From NCBI GenBank assembly GCA_964592235.1, contig CAZQCF010000002.1, positions 1-64,000 of the forward strand: 64,000 nt of DNA. The letters run 5' to 3'. The stretch comes from PLA3 sp964592235. Its GTDB lineage: Bacteria; Planctomycetota; Phycisphaerae; UBA1845; UTPLA1. The position numbers were made by a program, and so were the translations under genes. Below the pieces are notes generated by a model. That model was not told the DNA's origin. It saw only the letters and a list, made by a program, of their open reading frames with translations, and ran no database searches. The stretch's first letter is position 1. Every line of letters starts with the position of its first letter. Shown in pieces: positions 44,510-54,120 of the stretch.

Positions 44510-45862
44510 TCAAACCGCGCGGGCGCGACGGCGGCGTGCAGGCACGATTTGCGAGGGCGCCATCGGAATGGTTTCGTAAAGTGGCGCCACCATCTGGGCG
44601 CGCAAAGCCATGCCGCGGTGGCTGTACATGGCCGTGTACTTTTCGATAATGGCCCAGGCATAGACGCTGGAATACAGCGTGAAATTGATGTTGTTCGTCC
44701 CTTCGCCGCCGACGGCCATCAGGTACATGGCAACGACAAAAGCCTTAATATCCAGGGGGAAGTCCCGTGCCCGCAACATGCGCAGGATGCGAATCCCCAG
44801 GATGGACAGCCACGCCAGATAGGGATAAGCCGTAATGCCACCGAATGCCAGGTGCATATATATGAATGTGTTATGTGGAGCAATACCGGTCGCTGTTGAA
44901 ATAGCGCGCTCCGGTCCCCGCCCAAAGATGAACGTACTCATTAAGTCTGAAAGCGTTGACAACGAGAAAATTCCGAGTCGGCCTTCGGTGTCGACTCGGA
45001 CGCGCTTCTGGTAAGACACGATTTGATCGGCGATTAGGTAGGCGAACTGCGATGCAAACAACACAACGATGCAAAGAAAGATCAATCCACTGACGCGAAC
45101 GCCCCGACCGCCCAGCGCCGCGACCATGAAGGCCATTAACCCAACCGCGAAGAGCACCAGCCCGGTTCGCGATACAGTTCGCATCAACAGGATAAACATG
45201 ACGATGGCTAACAGCCAAAGGATTGGCTTGAGTGCCGCCGATTCGCGAAGCGAGCGAAACAACATGGCGATGCCAAGAATGCCCGCCATGTATGCGATCG
45301 AGTTCGGGTTGGCCATCAGCCCACCGACGCCCTCCAGTTCAAGTCGCTCGACGGACGCATGGCTGCGCATCGTCTGGCCGCCCATGTAAGTCAGCACAAT
45401 CAACAGGATGACGTAGAAGAAAATCATCCGGCGCTCGGCTGCGGGATTCTGTGCGACGTACCACATCCCCAAAAGCGTGCCGATGTGAAACAGCAACATG
45501 GGCAAACCAGCGCCGGTCACAGGCGTCTGGCCATTCCCAATGGTCTGTGAAATGTTCGCTCCCAGCCAGATGACAACAGCAAGCCAAACGGAAAACGGAG
45601 GTCGCTGACCGGACAGCAGAACGACAAGAATCGTGAATAGGGTCGCAGCAAAAGACGTTCCGCCACCGAAGAAGCGAACCTGGTGAAGTCCCCAAACTCC
45701 CAGAAACGCGCTTACGATAACGGGGATATAGACGAGGAGTTCGACGATCTTGCGCAAGATCGACGGCGGTTCATCGACGTGTATGGGCACCGGCCCCAGG
45801 ACCGTCTCCGCAGTCCACTCGGCTGAACGCGCAGTCGAATACGTGAAGGACCCGATGCTCAT
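44510..45862 (-). CDS. Wzy/O-antigen ligase-like polymerase
   Basis: A 450-residue inner-membrane protein with about ten to twelve hydrophobic helices. It has the features of the Wzy_C/O-antigen ligase-like group: paired helices near the start, a large loop in the C-terminal half (about residues 285-350) containing YQKRVRVDTEGRLGIF and FIFGRGPERAISTATGIAPHNTFIYMHLAFGG. The conserved GxGP...HN...Y/L pattern is the part expected to act on lipid-linked sugars. It would polymerise repeat units in the periplasm after the flippase. Sequence identity in this family is low, so polymerase versus ligase cannot be decided. Confidence 0.83.
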   Translation of the reverse strand: MSIGSFTYSTARSAEWTAETVLGPVPIHVDEPPSILRKIVELLVYIPVIVSAFLGVWGLHQVRFFGGGTSFAATLFTILVVLLSGQRPPFSVWLAVVIWLGANISQTIGNGQTPVTGAGLPMLLFHIGTLLGMWYVAQNPAAERRMIFFYVILLIVLTYMGGQTMRSHASVERLELEGVGGLMANPNSIAYMAGILGIAMLFRSLRESAALKPILWLLAIVMFILLMRTVSRTGLVLFAVGLMAFMVAALGGRGVRVSGLIFLCIVVLFASQFAYLIADQIVSYQKRVRVDTEGRLGIFSLSTLSDLMSTFIFGRGPERAISTATGIAPHNTFIYMHLAFGGITAYPYLAWLSILGIRILRMLRARDFPLDIKAFVVAMYLMAVGGEGTNNINFTLYSSVYAWAIIEKYTAMYSHRGMALRAQMVAPLYETIPMAPSQIVPARRRRARAV

Positions 45863-45961
45863 TTATGAGGTTCTCAATCTATTCATCGAAACGGTTGACA
45901 CGCCGGGTTGAGTCTTTCCAGCAATGCCGGCGATAGCACAGCTGCGCTCGAAAGATTGCGT

Positions 45962-47251
45962 TCAACCGGCCGGTTCTGCCGATCTCGGAGCATTGCTTGC
46001 GTGTGACGACAGGATCTGGTCCACCCATGCCGCCATCGCCTTGCCCACGGCTTCGTGTGCCAGGGCATTATAGTGATTATCACCTTCGAAAACGTGGGAT
46101 TTCCCCGTCCTTCTCACCATTGCCTGCAATGCTTCGGTTAAATCCAGATAGGGAATCCTCAATCGCTGGGCCATCGGCGCGAGCTGCTCCCGCCCCATTT
46201 CGCTGACTCGACTCATCGTCAGGCACCACGGATCCTCATTCCTGGGTGGAACGACCGTTTTCTGCCCCGTTCGGGGAAACTCGATTTCTTCCATCCAACC
46301 CCGGAACGCAATTGCAAACACGGCCCCCTTCTTCTCGCACGCTGCTTTGGACTGTCGAAGCAGGGCCTCAATCAATCGCCAAGTCATTTCCTGACGCTGC
46401 GATTCGCCTATCGATTCAATCCCGGGGACAACCGAATTCGCATGAAGGGATGCCGTGTCCATCAAGGGCAGACCGCCAACTCCTGGCCGCGCCGGTCCGG
46501 ACCGCGTCCTCCACCGGTCTAACAAAGCCCGTTGAACCAGAAAGTAGCGAACCATGGCTGACTGGAAGGCGATCCGCCCTTTCCAAGACGGCTGCCAATC
46601 GGACGTCGGCGGGATTAACACAAGTTCGTCTTGATCTCCCAGGTAATAGATCGGGCGATACCGACCCATGTCAACGATATAGGGTGAACAGTCGAATGGA
46701 TCGTTTTGTATGAAGAGGAGAACGACTACATCCGGTTGATAATCAACTACATAATGTCGAATGACTTCGTACTGGACGTTCGTACCCCAGCCGGAATTGG
46801 CGAAGGCATACCACTGGACTGGCCGATCCGGGCGACTCATTTCGTTCTGCGCCACGAAAAAGAACGTCTCGTCCGGATTGACCTGTAGTGACTCAACCTG
46901 CGAGTCCCCCACGACGCAAATGCGCCGAGTACCGACCGGCTTGACTGTCTGGTAGTCCTCCGGATGGTTCCAGCCCTGACTATTGAAATGATAGGCCACA
47001 TCAAACATGGGCGTGCGAACCGACCGGCCGCTCTGATTCGGTGCGGTCCGTGGACCGATGACTGGATCCCAAAACGAGTATGAGACGTCCGTGACAGACA
47101 CACACGTCCTGAAGAATATTTCCAGTGCGCCAAGCCCCAGGGCGACAAATATCGTCGCAGTCAGCAGAAGCGCCGCGAGCTTGCGTCGCGCGGTGAAAGG
47201 GCGAGACGATGCCGGCCGTACTGGAGTTGTCGAGGAGTTGCCATTCGTCAT
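45962..47251 (-). CDS. Membrane-anchored SGNH-hydrolase-like protein (paralogue A)
   Basis: A 429-residue protein with one N-terminal anchor (LAALLLTATIFVALGLGALEIFF) and an extracytoplasmic SGNH fold. Block I is ICVVGDSQVESLQV with the nucleophile Ser, an oxyanion-type Asn lies in LLFIQNDPFDCS, and block V is FEGDNHYNALAHEAVG with the Asp-x-x-His pair shifted to DNH. Anchored SGNH proteins in polysaccharide loci often move or remove O-acyl groups, as AlgJ/AlgX do for alginate. The ATG at 47251 was chosen over a TTG at 47287. A second copy of the gene type lies at 54117. Confidence 0.78.
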   Translation of the reverse strand: MTNGNSSTTPVRPASSRPFTARRKLAALLLTATIFVALGLGALEIFFRTCVSVTDVSYSFWDPVIGPRTAPNQSGRSVRTPMFDVAYHFNSQGWNHPEDYQTVKPVGTRRICVVGDSQVESLQVNPDETFFFVAQNEMSRPDRPVQWYAFANSGWGTNVQYEVIRHYVVDYQPDVVVLLFIQNDPFDCSPYIVDMGRYRPIYYLGDQDELVLIPPTSDWQPSWKGRIAFQSAMVRYFLVQRALLDRWRTRSGPARPGVGGLPLMDTASLHANSVVPGIESIGESQRQEMTWRLIEALLRQSKAACEKKGAVFAIAFRGWMEEIEFPRTGQKTVVPPRNEDPWCLTMSRVSEMGREQLAPMAQRLRIPYLDLTEALQAMVRRTGKSHVFEGDNHYNALAHEAVGKAMAAWVDQILSSHASNAPRSAEPAG

Positions 47252-47332
47252 GATAGAAGAATTGATTCCTTTTTTTAACTGCGTCAACGGGGTTCCGTCA
47301 TGCGGTTCCGGGTGCGGCCACCATTGAACGGA

Positions 47333-48505
47333 CTACTGAAGCGAAGCAAATACGTCAAGGTATTGATCGGCGATCCGCGACCAGGCATAGTGGCGACTCG
47401 CACGATGCGCTTCGATCCCAAGCCCCCGCCGTGTCTGCGGATCGGAAATCAGCGCATCAAGGCATTGTGCCATTGATGCGACATCATTGCAGCGGGCCAC
47501 CAGCGCCCCGCCGTGGTCCGCCGCATCCACGTTGCCGGAAGCATCGGTGACGACGAGCGGAAGGCCACAGGCCAGGGCCTGTGCATTGACCTGGGAAAAC
47601 CCCTCCGTCTCCGATGGATTAAAGAAGATATCGGCCGAGTGATAGACGGCTGGTAACTGCGACATCGGCATCTGATCCACGAGCGACACCTGCTTCGCCA
47701 CGTGAAGTCGATCGATCAGCGGCCTCAACGAATCCAACTCGCGTCCAACCAGCACGTAGTGCACCTTGGCCTCCGCCCCGCCTGCAACCGTTCGATCCCG
47801 CCCCCTCGCCACCCGTGCAAACGCCTCAATCCCAAGATCATATCGCTTCAGGCTGAAATTTCGACCGACCGAGAGCACGATCACCGTGTCGTCGCTCAAG
47901 CACAGCCGATCCCGCAGCAATCGACTCGGCCCGGTTTGAAACTCATCCCAGGGCACGCCATTTGGGATGTCTACAATCCTCGCCGTCGTACCGATTGCCT
48001 CCAACTCGGCACGAATGCCGCGGCTGACGCTTGCGATCACATCGACCCGGCGCACGTTTGCCCGCACCATGCGGTCGAAGCGCGGGTTGCATCGAATTCC
48101 ATAGCCCACCGCGGGGATTGTGTTCACGTCGTCGCCACTGGTCGTCACCACCACCGGGATTCTTGTCCTCTTTCGAACATCGCCACAACAGGCCGCCATC
48201 GGACCGAGTTGATGACAATGAATGACATCAAAACGCTCGCGGCGATGCGCCGCCGTGATCGCGCGCGCCATCAACCAGGCATTCATTCCAAGCCGTCCCG
48301 CCCCGCGCACGGCGAAACCGCAACGCACAACCCGATAGCACGCCGCGGTCGGCAACGGCGCATCGGGAATGTCCGATGCCGGACGCAATGTGAAGACGGT
48401 AACGTCATGGCCTCGCTGCGCGTACTCCTGCGATAGAAAATGAACCTTCCATTCAACCCCTCCCACGATCGGTAGGAACGTCGCACTGACTTGGGCAATT
48501 CGCAT
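47333..48505 (-). CDS. Glycosyltransferase family 4
   Basis: A 390-residue GT-B glycosyltransferase. The start MRIAQVSATFLPIVGGVEWKVHFL holds the glycine-rich acceptor motif, followed by FDVIHCHQLGPMAACC. The donor lobe has VIVLSVGRNFSLKRYDLGIEAF and the E-x7-E segment NPSETEGFSQVNAQALACGLPLVVTDASG. It probably adds one residue of the repeat unit. It lies 44 bases after the epimerase gene and 81 bases before paralogue A of the SGNH proteins. Confidence 0.93.
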   Translation of the reverse strand: MRIAQVSATFLPIVGGVEWKVHFLSQEYAQRGHDVTVFTLRPASDIPDAPLPTAACYRVVRCGFAVRGAGRLGMNAWLMARAITAAHRRERFDVIHCHQLGPMAACCGDVRKRTRIPVVVTTSGDDVNTIPAVGYGIRCNPRFDRMVRANVRRVDVIASVSRGIRAELEAIGTTARIVDIPNGVPWDEFQTGPSRLLRDRLCLSDDTVIVLSVGRNFSLKRYDLGIEAFARVARGRDRTVAGGAEAKVHYVLVGRELDSLRPLIDRLHVAKQVSLVDQMPMSQLPAVYHSADIFFNPSETEGFSQVNAQALACGLPLVVTDASGNVDAADHGGALVARCNDVASMAQCLDALISDPQTRRGLGIEAHRASRHYAWSRIADQYLDVFASLQ

Positions 48506-48549
48506 CGATCAATCGGTCTGGGCGACCGCCGCGCGCCTCCGCAGTCGCG

Positions 48550-49500
48550 CTAGCTCCGCTGTGCTCGAAACCACTCCACAAACTTCGCCAGCCCGACCGC
48601 CAGCTCGGTCCGCGGCTCATATTCCAGATCCCGCATGGCAAGGGTCACATCCGCGTACGTCCGCTCCACGTCTCCCGGCTGCGGCGGCAAGCGCTCAATG
48701 ACGGCTTTCCTACCCAGCGCGCTCTCGATGGCGGCAATCAGGTCGGAAAGCGACACAGGTCGCGATTCGCCAAGGTTGTAGATGTGAAACCCGGCGCATC
48801 GCTCCATCGCCGCGCGAACCCCGGAGATGATGTCATCCACATAGGTGTGGTCGCGCATCATGCTGCCGTCGCCAAACACCGGGATCGGCTTGCCGGACTC
48901 GATCAGTCGCGTGAACTTGTGAATCGCCAGATCCGGCCGCTGCCGCGCGCCATACACAGTGAAAAAACGCAGGCACGTGATATTCATGCCGAACAAGTGA
49001 TGGTACGTATGGCAAAGAAGCTCGCCGGCCTTCTTCGTTGCGGCGTAAGGCGAGATCGGTTGATCGACGCGATCCGATTCGCTGAATGGAACCTTCGGAT
49101 TGTTGCCATAGACGCTCGAACTGCTCGCGAAGACGAAATTCCTGATGTCATGCTGTCGCGCTGACTCCAGCAACACGTTTGTACCACGAATGTTGACATC
49201 CTGATACAATAGCGGCCGCTCAATGGAGGGTCGCACACCGGCCCGCGCCGCCAGATGCACAATCAAATCAACCCCTCGCCTCATTACATCCCCCATCGCC
49301 GATTCGTCGCGAATGTCGGCCTCCATTAACTCGAATTGCGAGTGCGAGACCATGCCGGCCACGTTGCGCCGTTTGACGGTCGGATCGTAGAAGTCGTCGA
49401 AGCAATCAACGCCCAGAACACGCCAGCCGTCCCGCAGCAGCGCTTCGCATAGATGCGATCCGATAAATCCTGCAGCTCCGGTTATGAGTGCTGATTTCAT
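48550..49500 (-). CDS. NAD-dependent sugar epimerase/dehydratase, UDP-glucuronate 4-epimerase-like
   Basis: A 316-residue extended short-chain dehydrogenase. NAD binding is shown by ITGAAGFIGSHLCEAL, and catalysis by FASSSSVYGNNPKVPF and the YxxxK pair in SPYAATKKAGELL. The stretch FTVYGARQRPDLAIHKFTRLI is typical of UDP-glucuronate 4-epimerases, which make UDP-galacturonate. That substrate would fit the heparinase-like lyase and the amidotransferases of this locus. Other UDP-sugar epimerases share much of the motif set, so the exact reaction is inferred. Confidence 0.85.
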   Translation of the reverse strand: MKSALITGAAGFIGSHLCEALLRDGWRVLGVDCFDDFYDPTVKRRNVAGMVSHSQFELMEADIRDESAMGDVMRRGVDLIVHLAARAGVRPSIERPLLYQDVNIRGTNVLLESARQHDIRNFVFASSSSVYGNNPKVPFSESDRVDQPISPYAATKKAGELLCHTYHHLFGMNITCLRFFTVYGARQRPDLAIHKFTRLIESGKPIPVFGDGSMMRDHTYVDDIISGVRAAMERCAGFHIYNLGESRPVSLSDLIAAIESALGRKAVIERLPPQPGDVERTYADVTLAMRDLEYEPRTELAVGLAKFVEWFRAQRS

Positions 49501-49575
49501 GACATTTTCCTTATCACGTCGGCGTCGTCCGCTGCCCGGTGCGACGACTCCATGACACGCCCGTGCGCGAGGGCG

Positions 49576-51486
49576 TCAGATGGAAGCATCCGCGCACCGC
49601 CGGATCTCGCGCATTCGCCGGTCCCAACCCGCCAGTTGAAGGCAGGCCCACAGCAGGCTCGCACAATCACGCCGATCGCTGACGTGATCATCAAAAACTT
49701 CGCGCGCAACCCGCATGTTCAGCCACTCGGAAAGCGAATGCCCGCCACTGAATAACTCGTCATGCGCCCAATCCTTCAGCGGCCCCCGGAAGTAATGGAC
49801 CAGCGGAACTCCAAACCCCATCTTCGGCCGATTCCACAGCGCCCGGGGGACGAATCGCGCGAGCAGCGCCTTGAGCAGGTGCTTTTTCTCATTCCCGTGT
49901 TTCTTGATCGAGTAAGGAATGCTCGCCGCCAATTCGACGACCTTATGGTCCAGGATCGGGACACGGGCTTCCAGCGCGACCGCCATCGTAGCCCGATCCA
50001 CCTTGGTAAGAATATCGTCAACGAGATAGCTCTTCAGATCCGTCGCACTCATGTAGCGGTCTCGGTCTTGTTGACCTAGTCGCGCCGCGACTTCACGCCC
50101 AATCTCTAATAGACGGTTGACCGATCCTCCTGCTCGATGTAATCCGGAGAAAGTCCATGGGTGCCAGAGATCCGTCCGTGCGTAGAATTGCGCAAAATCA
50201 TCAAATGCGATCAAGTGACCCCAGCGTTCCATCGGAGTTCCTCGTAGCGCACGCATTCCCGCCCCGAGTGCCCCGCGAATCGATCGAGGGATCTTCTGTG
50301 CCCACGGAAAGACCTCATTAGACTTCGCCGTGTACTGATCATAGCCCCAGAAGAGCTCATCTCCGCCATCTCCTGACAGCGCCACCGTCACATGCCGGCG
50401 CGTCAGCTTTGCCAGCGCCAGCGTGGGGATGGCCGACGAATCCGCGAACGGCTCATCGTAATGCCGGCTCACCATCGGAACTTGCTCGAGCAGATTGTCA
50501 CGCGAGATGTACATCTCTTCGTGCTGGGTCCCCAGATGCTCGGCGATGCGCTTGGCCGCCGGGGCTTCGTTCCAGCGGTCTTCGTCAAATCCAATTGAAA
50601 ACGTGCGCACCGTCCCCGTGTGGACCTGGCGCATCAACGCCACGACCAACGACGAGTCGATTCCTCCGCTAAGAAACGCCCCCAGTGGCACGTCGCTGAT
50701 CAGCCGGAGCCTTACTGCTTCGCGCAGAACTTCCTCGATCGCGTCGACGGCTTCGGTCGGGTCGGCAAACGTCCGTGGAGACGCGTAATAGTCCAGCGCG
50801 TTCCAGTAGCAAGCGACTTCCGGCCGGGGATTGGAAAGATCCACCCGCAGCATGCACCCCGCCGGAAGCTTTCGAATCTGCTTGAAGATCGACAATGGGT
50901 AAGGGATGAACCCTCGCCAAAGGAACTGCCGCATCGCATCCTGACATACGTCAAGCTGAAGACCCGGCAGCGCCGCGATGGCCGTCAATTCTGAAGCGAA
51001 CGCAAGCGTTCGACCGTCCCAATAGTAGTAAAGCGGCTTGATGCCCAGCCGGTCACGAACAAGCAGCAGACGGTTTCGCGCGCGATCCCAAAGCCCGATT
51101 GCAAACATACCGCGGAACGGCTCGATGAATTGATCCTGACGTTGGTCGTAGGCCGCCAGGAGCACCTCTGTGTCGCATTCGCTGTGAAACGACACGCCGG
51201 CGGTTTGCAGGCCGGCGCGCACCTCTCGAAAATTATACGCCTCACCGTTGAAGACGATGACCGTCCCCGTTCGATCGCTGATCATCGGTTGATGACCTTT
51301 AGGAGACAGATCAAGAATGCTCAACCGCGTCTGGCCCAGCGAGATGCGACCGCCTGACGGCAGCGTATCGTGAACCGCGCCGCGATCATCCGGACCGCGA
51401 TGATCCAGCTGCGCCAGCGCGCGATCAAACGATCGCTCACTTGGGTGGTCACCGCGAAAGGTCAAAATCCCCAGAATGCCGCACAT
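49576..51486 (-). CDS. asnB: Asparagine synthase-like amidotransferase (paralogue 3)
   Basis: A 636-residue two-domain amidotransferase, start MCGILGILTFRGDHPSER with nucleophile Cys2, then DHRGPDDRGAVHD and FNGEAYNFREVRAGL in the glutaminase domain. The synthetase domain has SGGIDSSLV (Ser273 onward) and LSGDGGDELFWGYDQY. It is clearly related to, but not a recent copy of, the other two amidotransferases here; inserts and C-terminal parts differ. It probably amidates a different sugar carboxylate or has another acceptor. It lies between the flippase and epimerase genes. Confidence 0.9.
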   Translation of the reverse strand: MCGILGILTFRGDHPSERSFDRALAQLDHRGPDDRGAVHDTLPSGGRISLGQTRLSILDLSPKGHQPMISDRTGTVIVFNGEAYNFREVRAGLQTAGVSFHSECDTEVLLAAYDQRQDQFIEPFRGMFAIGLWDRARNRLLLVRDRLGIKPLYYYWDGRTLAFASELTAIAALPGLQLDVCQDAMRQFLWRGFIPYPLSIFKQIRKLPAGCMLRVDLSNPRPEVACYWNALDYYASPRTFADPTEAVDAIEEVLREAVRLRLISDVPLGAFLSGGIDSSLVVALMRQVHTGTVRTFSIGFDEDRWNEAPAAKRIAEHLGTQHEEMYISRDNLLEQVPMVSRHYDEPFADSSAIPTLALAKLTRRHVTVALSGDGGDELFWGYDQYTAKSNEVFPWAQKIPRSIRGALGAGMRALRGTPMERWGHLIAFDDFAQFYARTDLWHPWTFSGLHRAGGSVNRLLEIGREVAARLGQQDRDRYMSATDLKSYLVDDILTKVDRATMAVALEARVPILDHKVVELAASIPYSIKKHGNEKKHLLKALLARFVPRALWNRPKMGFGVPLVHYFRGPLKDWAHDELFSGGHSLSEWLNMRVAREVFDDHVSDRRDCASLLWACLQLAGWDRRMREIRRCADASI

Positions 51487-51504
51487 GGTTGAGTCCGCGT
51501 CCCC

Positions 51505-52965
51505 TTAGGCCGCTGCCGAAGGCCTGCACCGCCGCCCGAGCATGACGAGCGGCCGCAAACGATCTGGGAGAATGTTCTCCATGAACACGAGGTCCTCCTC
51601 CGCCACCCGCCGGAAGAACAAGAACAGATAAACGACCGCGCCAGCCATTAAGTAGACAGGTGTAAGAACTCGGCTGTAGAACCAGAACTGACCGCCCGCA
51701 CCGATCACAAAGAGCAGAAGTGCCGGAACGGCAACCGCCCGCAGCGCATCCCACTCCCATTTGACTTTCAGGATTCGCCTCATCAGGATCGCCGCGATGC
51801 ATGCTTCGACCAGCGTAGCGATGAGCTTGGTCCCGGCCACGCCGTTTAACTCCATGTAATGCGCCAGCAACGGCAGACAAGCTAGGTACGCGATATTTTT
51901 TGATAGAATGGTCTTCAAGCGCTCGCGCGGCTGGGCCACCGTACTGATGCCCACAATGGCATTGGCCGCCGCAAGCCCCAGCACAAGGTAATGCAGCGCC
52001 AGGATGGCAAACGGCTGCGCGGCGTCGTGGTATCTCTTGCCTGCGAGTACGTCCACGACAAAGTAGCACGAGATAAACAAACCGACGCCAAGCGGCACGA
52101 ACACGTAGGTGAAGAGGCGCCGTAGCCTCCGCAGGGCCGCCCGCACTGCGTCTTCACTCCGAGCGGCCTCCCGAGAGATCAGCGTCGTCGGGACCATCCA
52201 CAGTCCGTCTATAAACGTCTGGAATCGATCGAAGAAGCTGCGCGGCACGTTGTACGTCGCCAGCGCCGCCGGCGTAAGAATCAAGCCGATGATCCATTGA
52301 TCCGCAAAGGTGTATGCGAAATTGACGATGCGCTCTCCGAACATCGAGAGGGAATACCGTATGTACCGCACGATGTTGGAGAGTGTTGGGATCGTGGCGA
52401 AGTATCGCCGAAGCTTCCACGTCTCATAGGCACAGGGCAACGCATACGCCGCGCATGCCCCCAGGACAAACCCTTTGACCCCCGCCAACTTGTAACCGCT
52501 CACCGTTCCCGCCACGAACAGGACCTGGCTCATCAGCGACAACACGCTTAATCGGCCATAGCAATTTGTCCCGCGCATCACGCAGAACAGCCCATTCCGC
52601 CACAGAATCGAAACGGCAAACGGAATGCCCCACAAAATGACCCACCCCTGTTCGCGGTTCTTCAGCATCAGGCTCGCCAACGGCTCGCGCACCAGGTACA
52701 GCAGTACAGCCATGACGCATGCCGCCACAACCATCACGGCGACAAATACGCCGATCAACGTCAGACCTTCCTCGCGATCCTTGACAAGAATTCCCGGGAG
52801 CCGGCGTTCCAGGCAAAGCCCCAAACCCAAGTCGCCCATGCAAAAGAACGATTCGCCCAGGACCGCTACGACCAGCCCCGCAGCCCACTCCGACTTCTCC
52901 ATCGTCCGCGTATAAAAATACAGCCCGACCAGCGATACCCCCATCGCCAGCGCTCGAGATGCCAT
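51505..52965 (-). CDS. Wzx-like polysaccharide flippase
   Basis: A 486-residue inner-membrane protein with about twelve to fourteen helices and basic loops, of the MATE/MOP exporter superfamily. The opening helix region GVSLVGLYFYTRTMEKSEWAAGLVVAVLG and the later IVNFAYTFADQWIIGLILTPAALATYNVPRSFFDRF are typical of Wzx-type flippases. It would turn lipid-linked repeat units from the cytosolic to the periplasmic face. It is the first gene after the 585-base gap and directly precedes asparagine synthase 3 by 18 bases. Confidence 0.87.
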   Translation of the reverse strand: MASRALAMGVSLVGLYFYTRTMEKSEWAAGLVVAVLGESFFCMGDLGLGLCLERRLPGILVKDREEGLTLIGVFVAVMVVAACVMAVLLYLVREPLASLMLKNREQGWVILWGIPFAVSILWRNGLFCVMRGTNCYGRLSVLSLMSQVLFVAGTVSGYKLAGVKGFVLGACAAYALPCAYETWKLRRYFATIPTLSNIVRYIRYSLSMFGERIVNFAYTFADQWIIGLILTPAALATYNVPRSFFDRFQTFIDGLWMVPTTLISREAARSEDAVRAALRRLRRLFTYVFVPLGVGLFISCYFVVDVLAGKRYHDAAQPFAILALHYLVLGLAAANAIVGISTVAQPRERLKTILSKNIAYLACLPLLAHYMELNGVAGTKLIATLVEACIAAILMRRILKVKWEWDALRAVAVPALLLFVIGAGGQFWFYSRVLTPVYLMAGAVVYLFLFFRRVAEEDLVFMENILPDRLRPLVMLGRRCRPSAAA

Positions 52966-53550
52966 GACGACAAGCGTCTTACCTGCGGCTTCGCGCGCCG
53001 CACCTCGCCTGGATGGGGGGGCCGGCGCGGCCCCTCCTTTGAATGGCAGAGCGCCAACGGGCGCAGCTGGATTCTCACCTCCGTCGGACGGCGGCTGGTG
53101 GATTGGGTTCAGTAGGAACTCCCGCCGGGAAGCGAAACTAATAAGTGGCGACGTGGGACCATTCGTGGGCTATCCATGTGACAGTGTCTCCCAGCCAGGC
53201 CAACCTCTCATTGCAGCAATCACTGCGAAAGCCGGAGGCTCGCGCAGACTCCGTCCCCGTCAACCGCGCGGGGTTTCTTAACGGAAATCCTTTATTAGCA
53301 AGCACTTGCGAGCCAGACGGGCTGGAGCACGCGCGCTGCTATCATATCGGCTGCCTTCTGCACTGGCTAGAGAGACAATCACTCCAAAGGCTTGTGGCAA
53401 GGCCCTTTAGATACGATCTTCGCCCCGCTGGGTTCGTTGCCCTGCAAAATTAGCGCAGACCGGCACACGGCACCTGCGACAGGTGGCGGACCCGAACTCT
53501 GGGGCTTGACCGTGACGCATTCTCGGACAGATTGAGGCACACCGCGTGCA
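52966..53550. other. Untranslated gap inside the polysaccharide locus
   Basis: A 585-base stretch with no credible gene, between the NusG-like gene and the flippase, both on the minus strand. All other gaps in the locus are under about 100 bases. It contains a strong hairpin on the minus strand (CTGCG...GAGCC-TCC-GGCTT...CGCAG, about 53223-53247) and GGAGGGG 50-60 bases before the flippase start. It may be a long leader with regulatory RNA structure or the site of a second promoter. Confidence 0.5.
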
Positions 53551-54120
53551 TTACGTGTCGCGTGAATCCTGGCGTCCCAACGGCTCGAGCATGTCTTCAA
53601 GGACTTCGACGCTGATACACTGTCCGAGCATTTCCACATTCAGCGCAAGCCGAACGCCGGAGAGCCGCTTCTCCACGACGCCTTCCGTGCCGGCAAGAGG
53701 TCCGCTCGTTACGCGAGCCCACGATCCGACCTTCAATCCGCGATGCACACGAAACGCAATCGGATTGGCGAGGACGCGCTGCACTTGCACAAGTTCATGA
53801 ACCAGCCGCGCCTGATCGGAAACAACCAGAAGCTGCGCCACGCGTTGCGTCCGTAGGACGCGATGCCGGTCGTCAGGCGTAGCCAGAACAAAAACGTAAC
53901 TTGAGAAGACCGGCACCGAGGATCGCGAGGTTCGACCGGACCGCCGGCTGCGGGATACACGATCGTAGAGAGGAAGGTAGGATTGGATCCCGAGCTTGGC
54001 GAGATCGGTGACCAGTGCCTTCTCCTGCCGCGGCCTGGTGTGCGCCACCCACCACGCTCGCGCGTCGACGGGCGAAATGAGAATATTCAACGGATTCGAC
54101 CCCTGATCGACAGCGGTCAC
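53551..54120 (-). CDS. NusG/RfaH-type transcription antiterminator
   Basis: A 189-residue NusG paralogue. The NGN domain begins WWVAHTRPRQEKALVTDLAKLGIQSYLPLY and binds RNA polymerase in the family; a KOW domain follows with VGSWARVTSGPLAGTEGVV. Operon-specific NusG paralogues (RfaH, UpxY, LoaP) let polymerase run through long polysaccharide operons. Its location as third gene of a 24-kb unidirectional locus fits that role. The start is a GTG at 54120 overlapping the stop of the SGNH gene in GTGA. Housekeeping NusG is excluded by the lack of secE and ribosomal protein neighbours. Confidence 0.88.
   Translation of the reverse strand: MTAVDQGSNPLNILISPVDARAWWVAHTRPRQEKALVTDLAKLGIQSYLPLYDRVSRSRRSGRTSRSSVPVFSSYVFVLATPDDRHRVLRTQRVAQLLVVSDQARLVHELVQVQRVLANPIAFRVHRGLKVGSWARVTSGPLAGTEGVVEKRLSGVRLALNVEMLGQCISVEVLEDMLEPLGRQDSRDT

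Noticed and set aside
53220..53290. Possible c-di-GMP or cobalamin riboswitch in the gap of the polysaccharide locus
   Set aside because: A few bases resemble the motif (AGCCTCCGGC), but the second helix and conserved loops do not line up on either strand.
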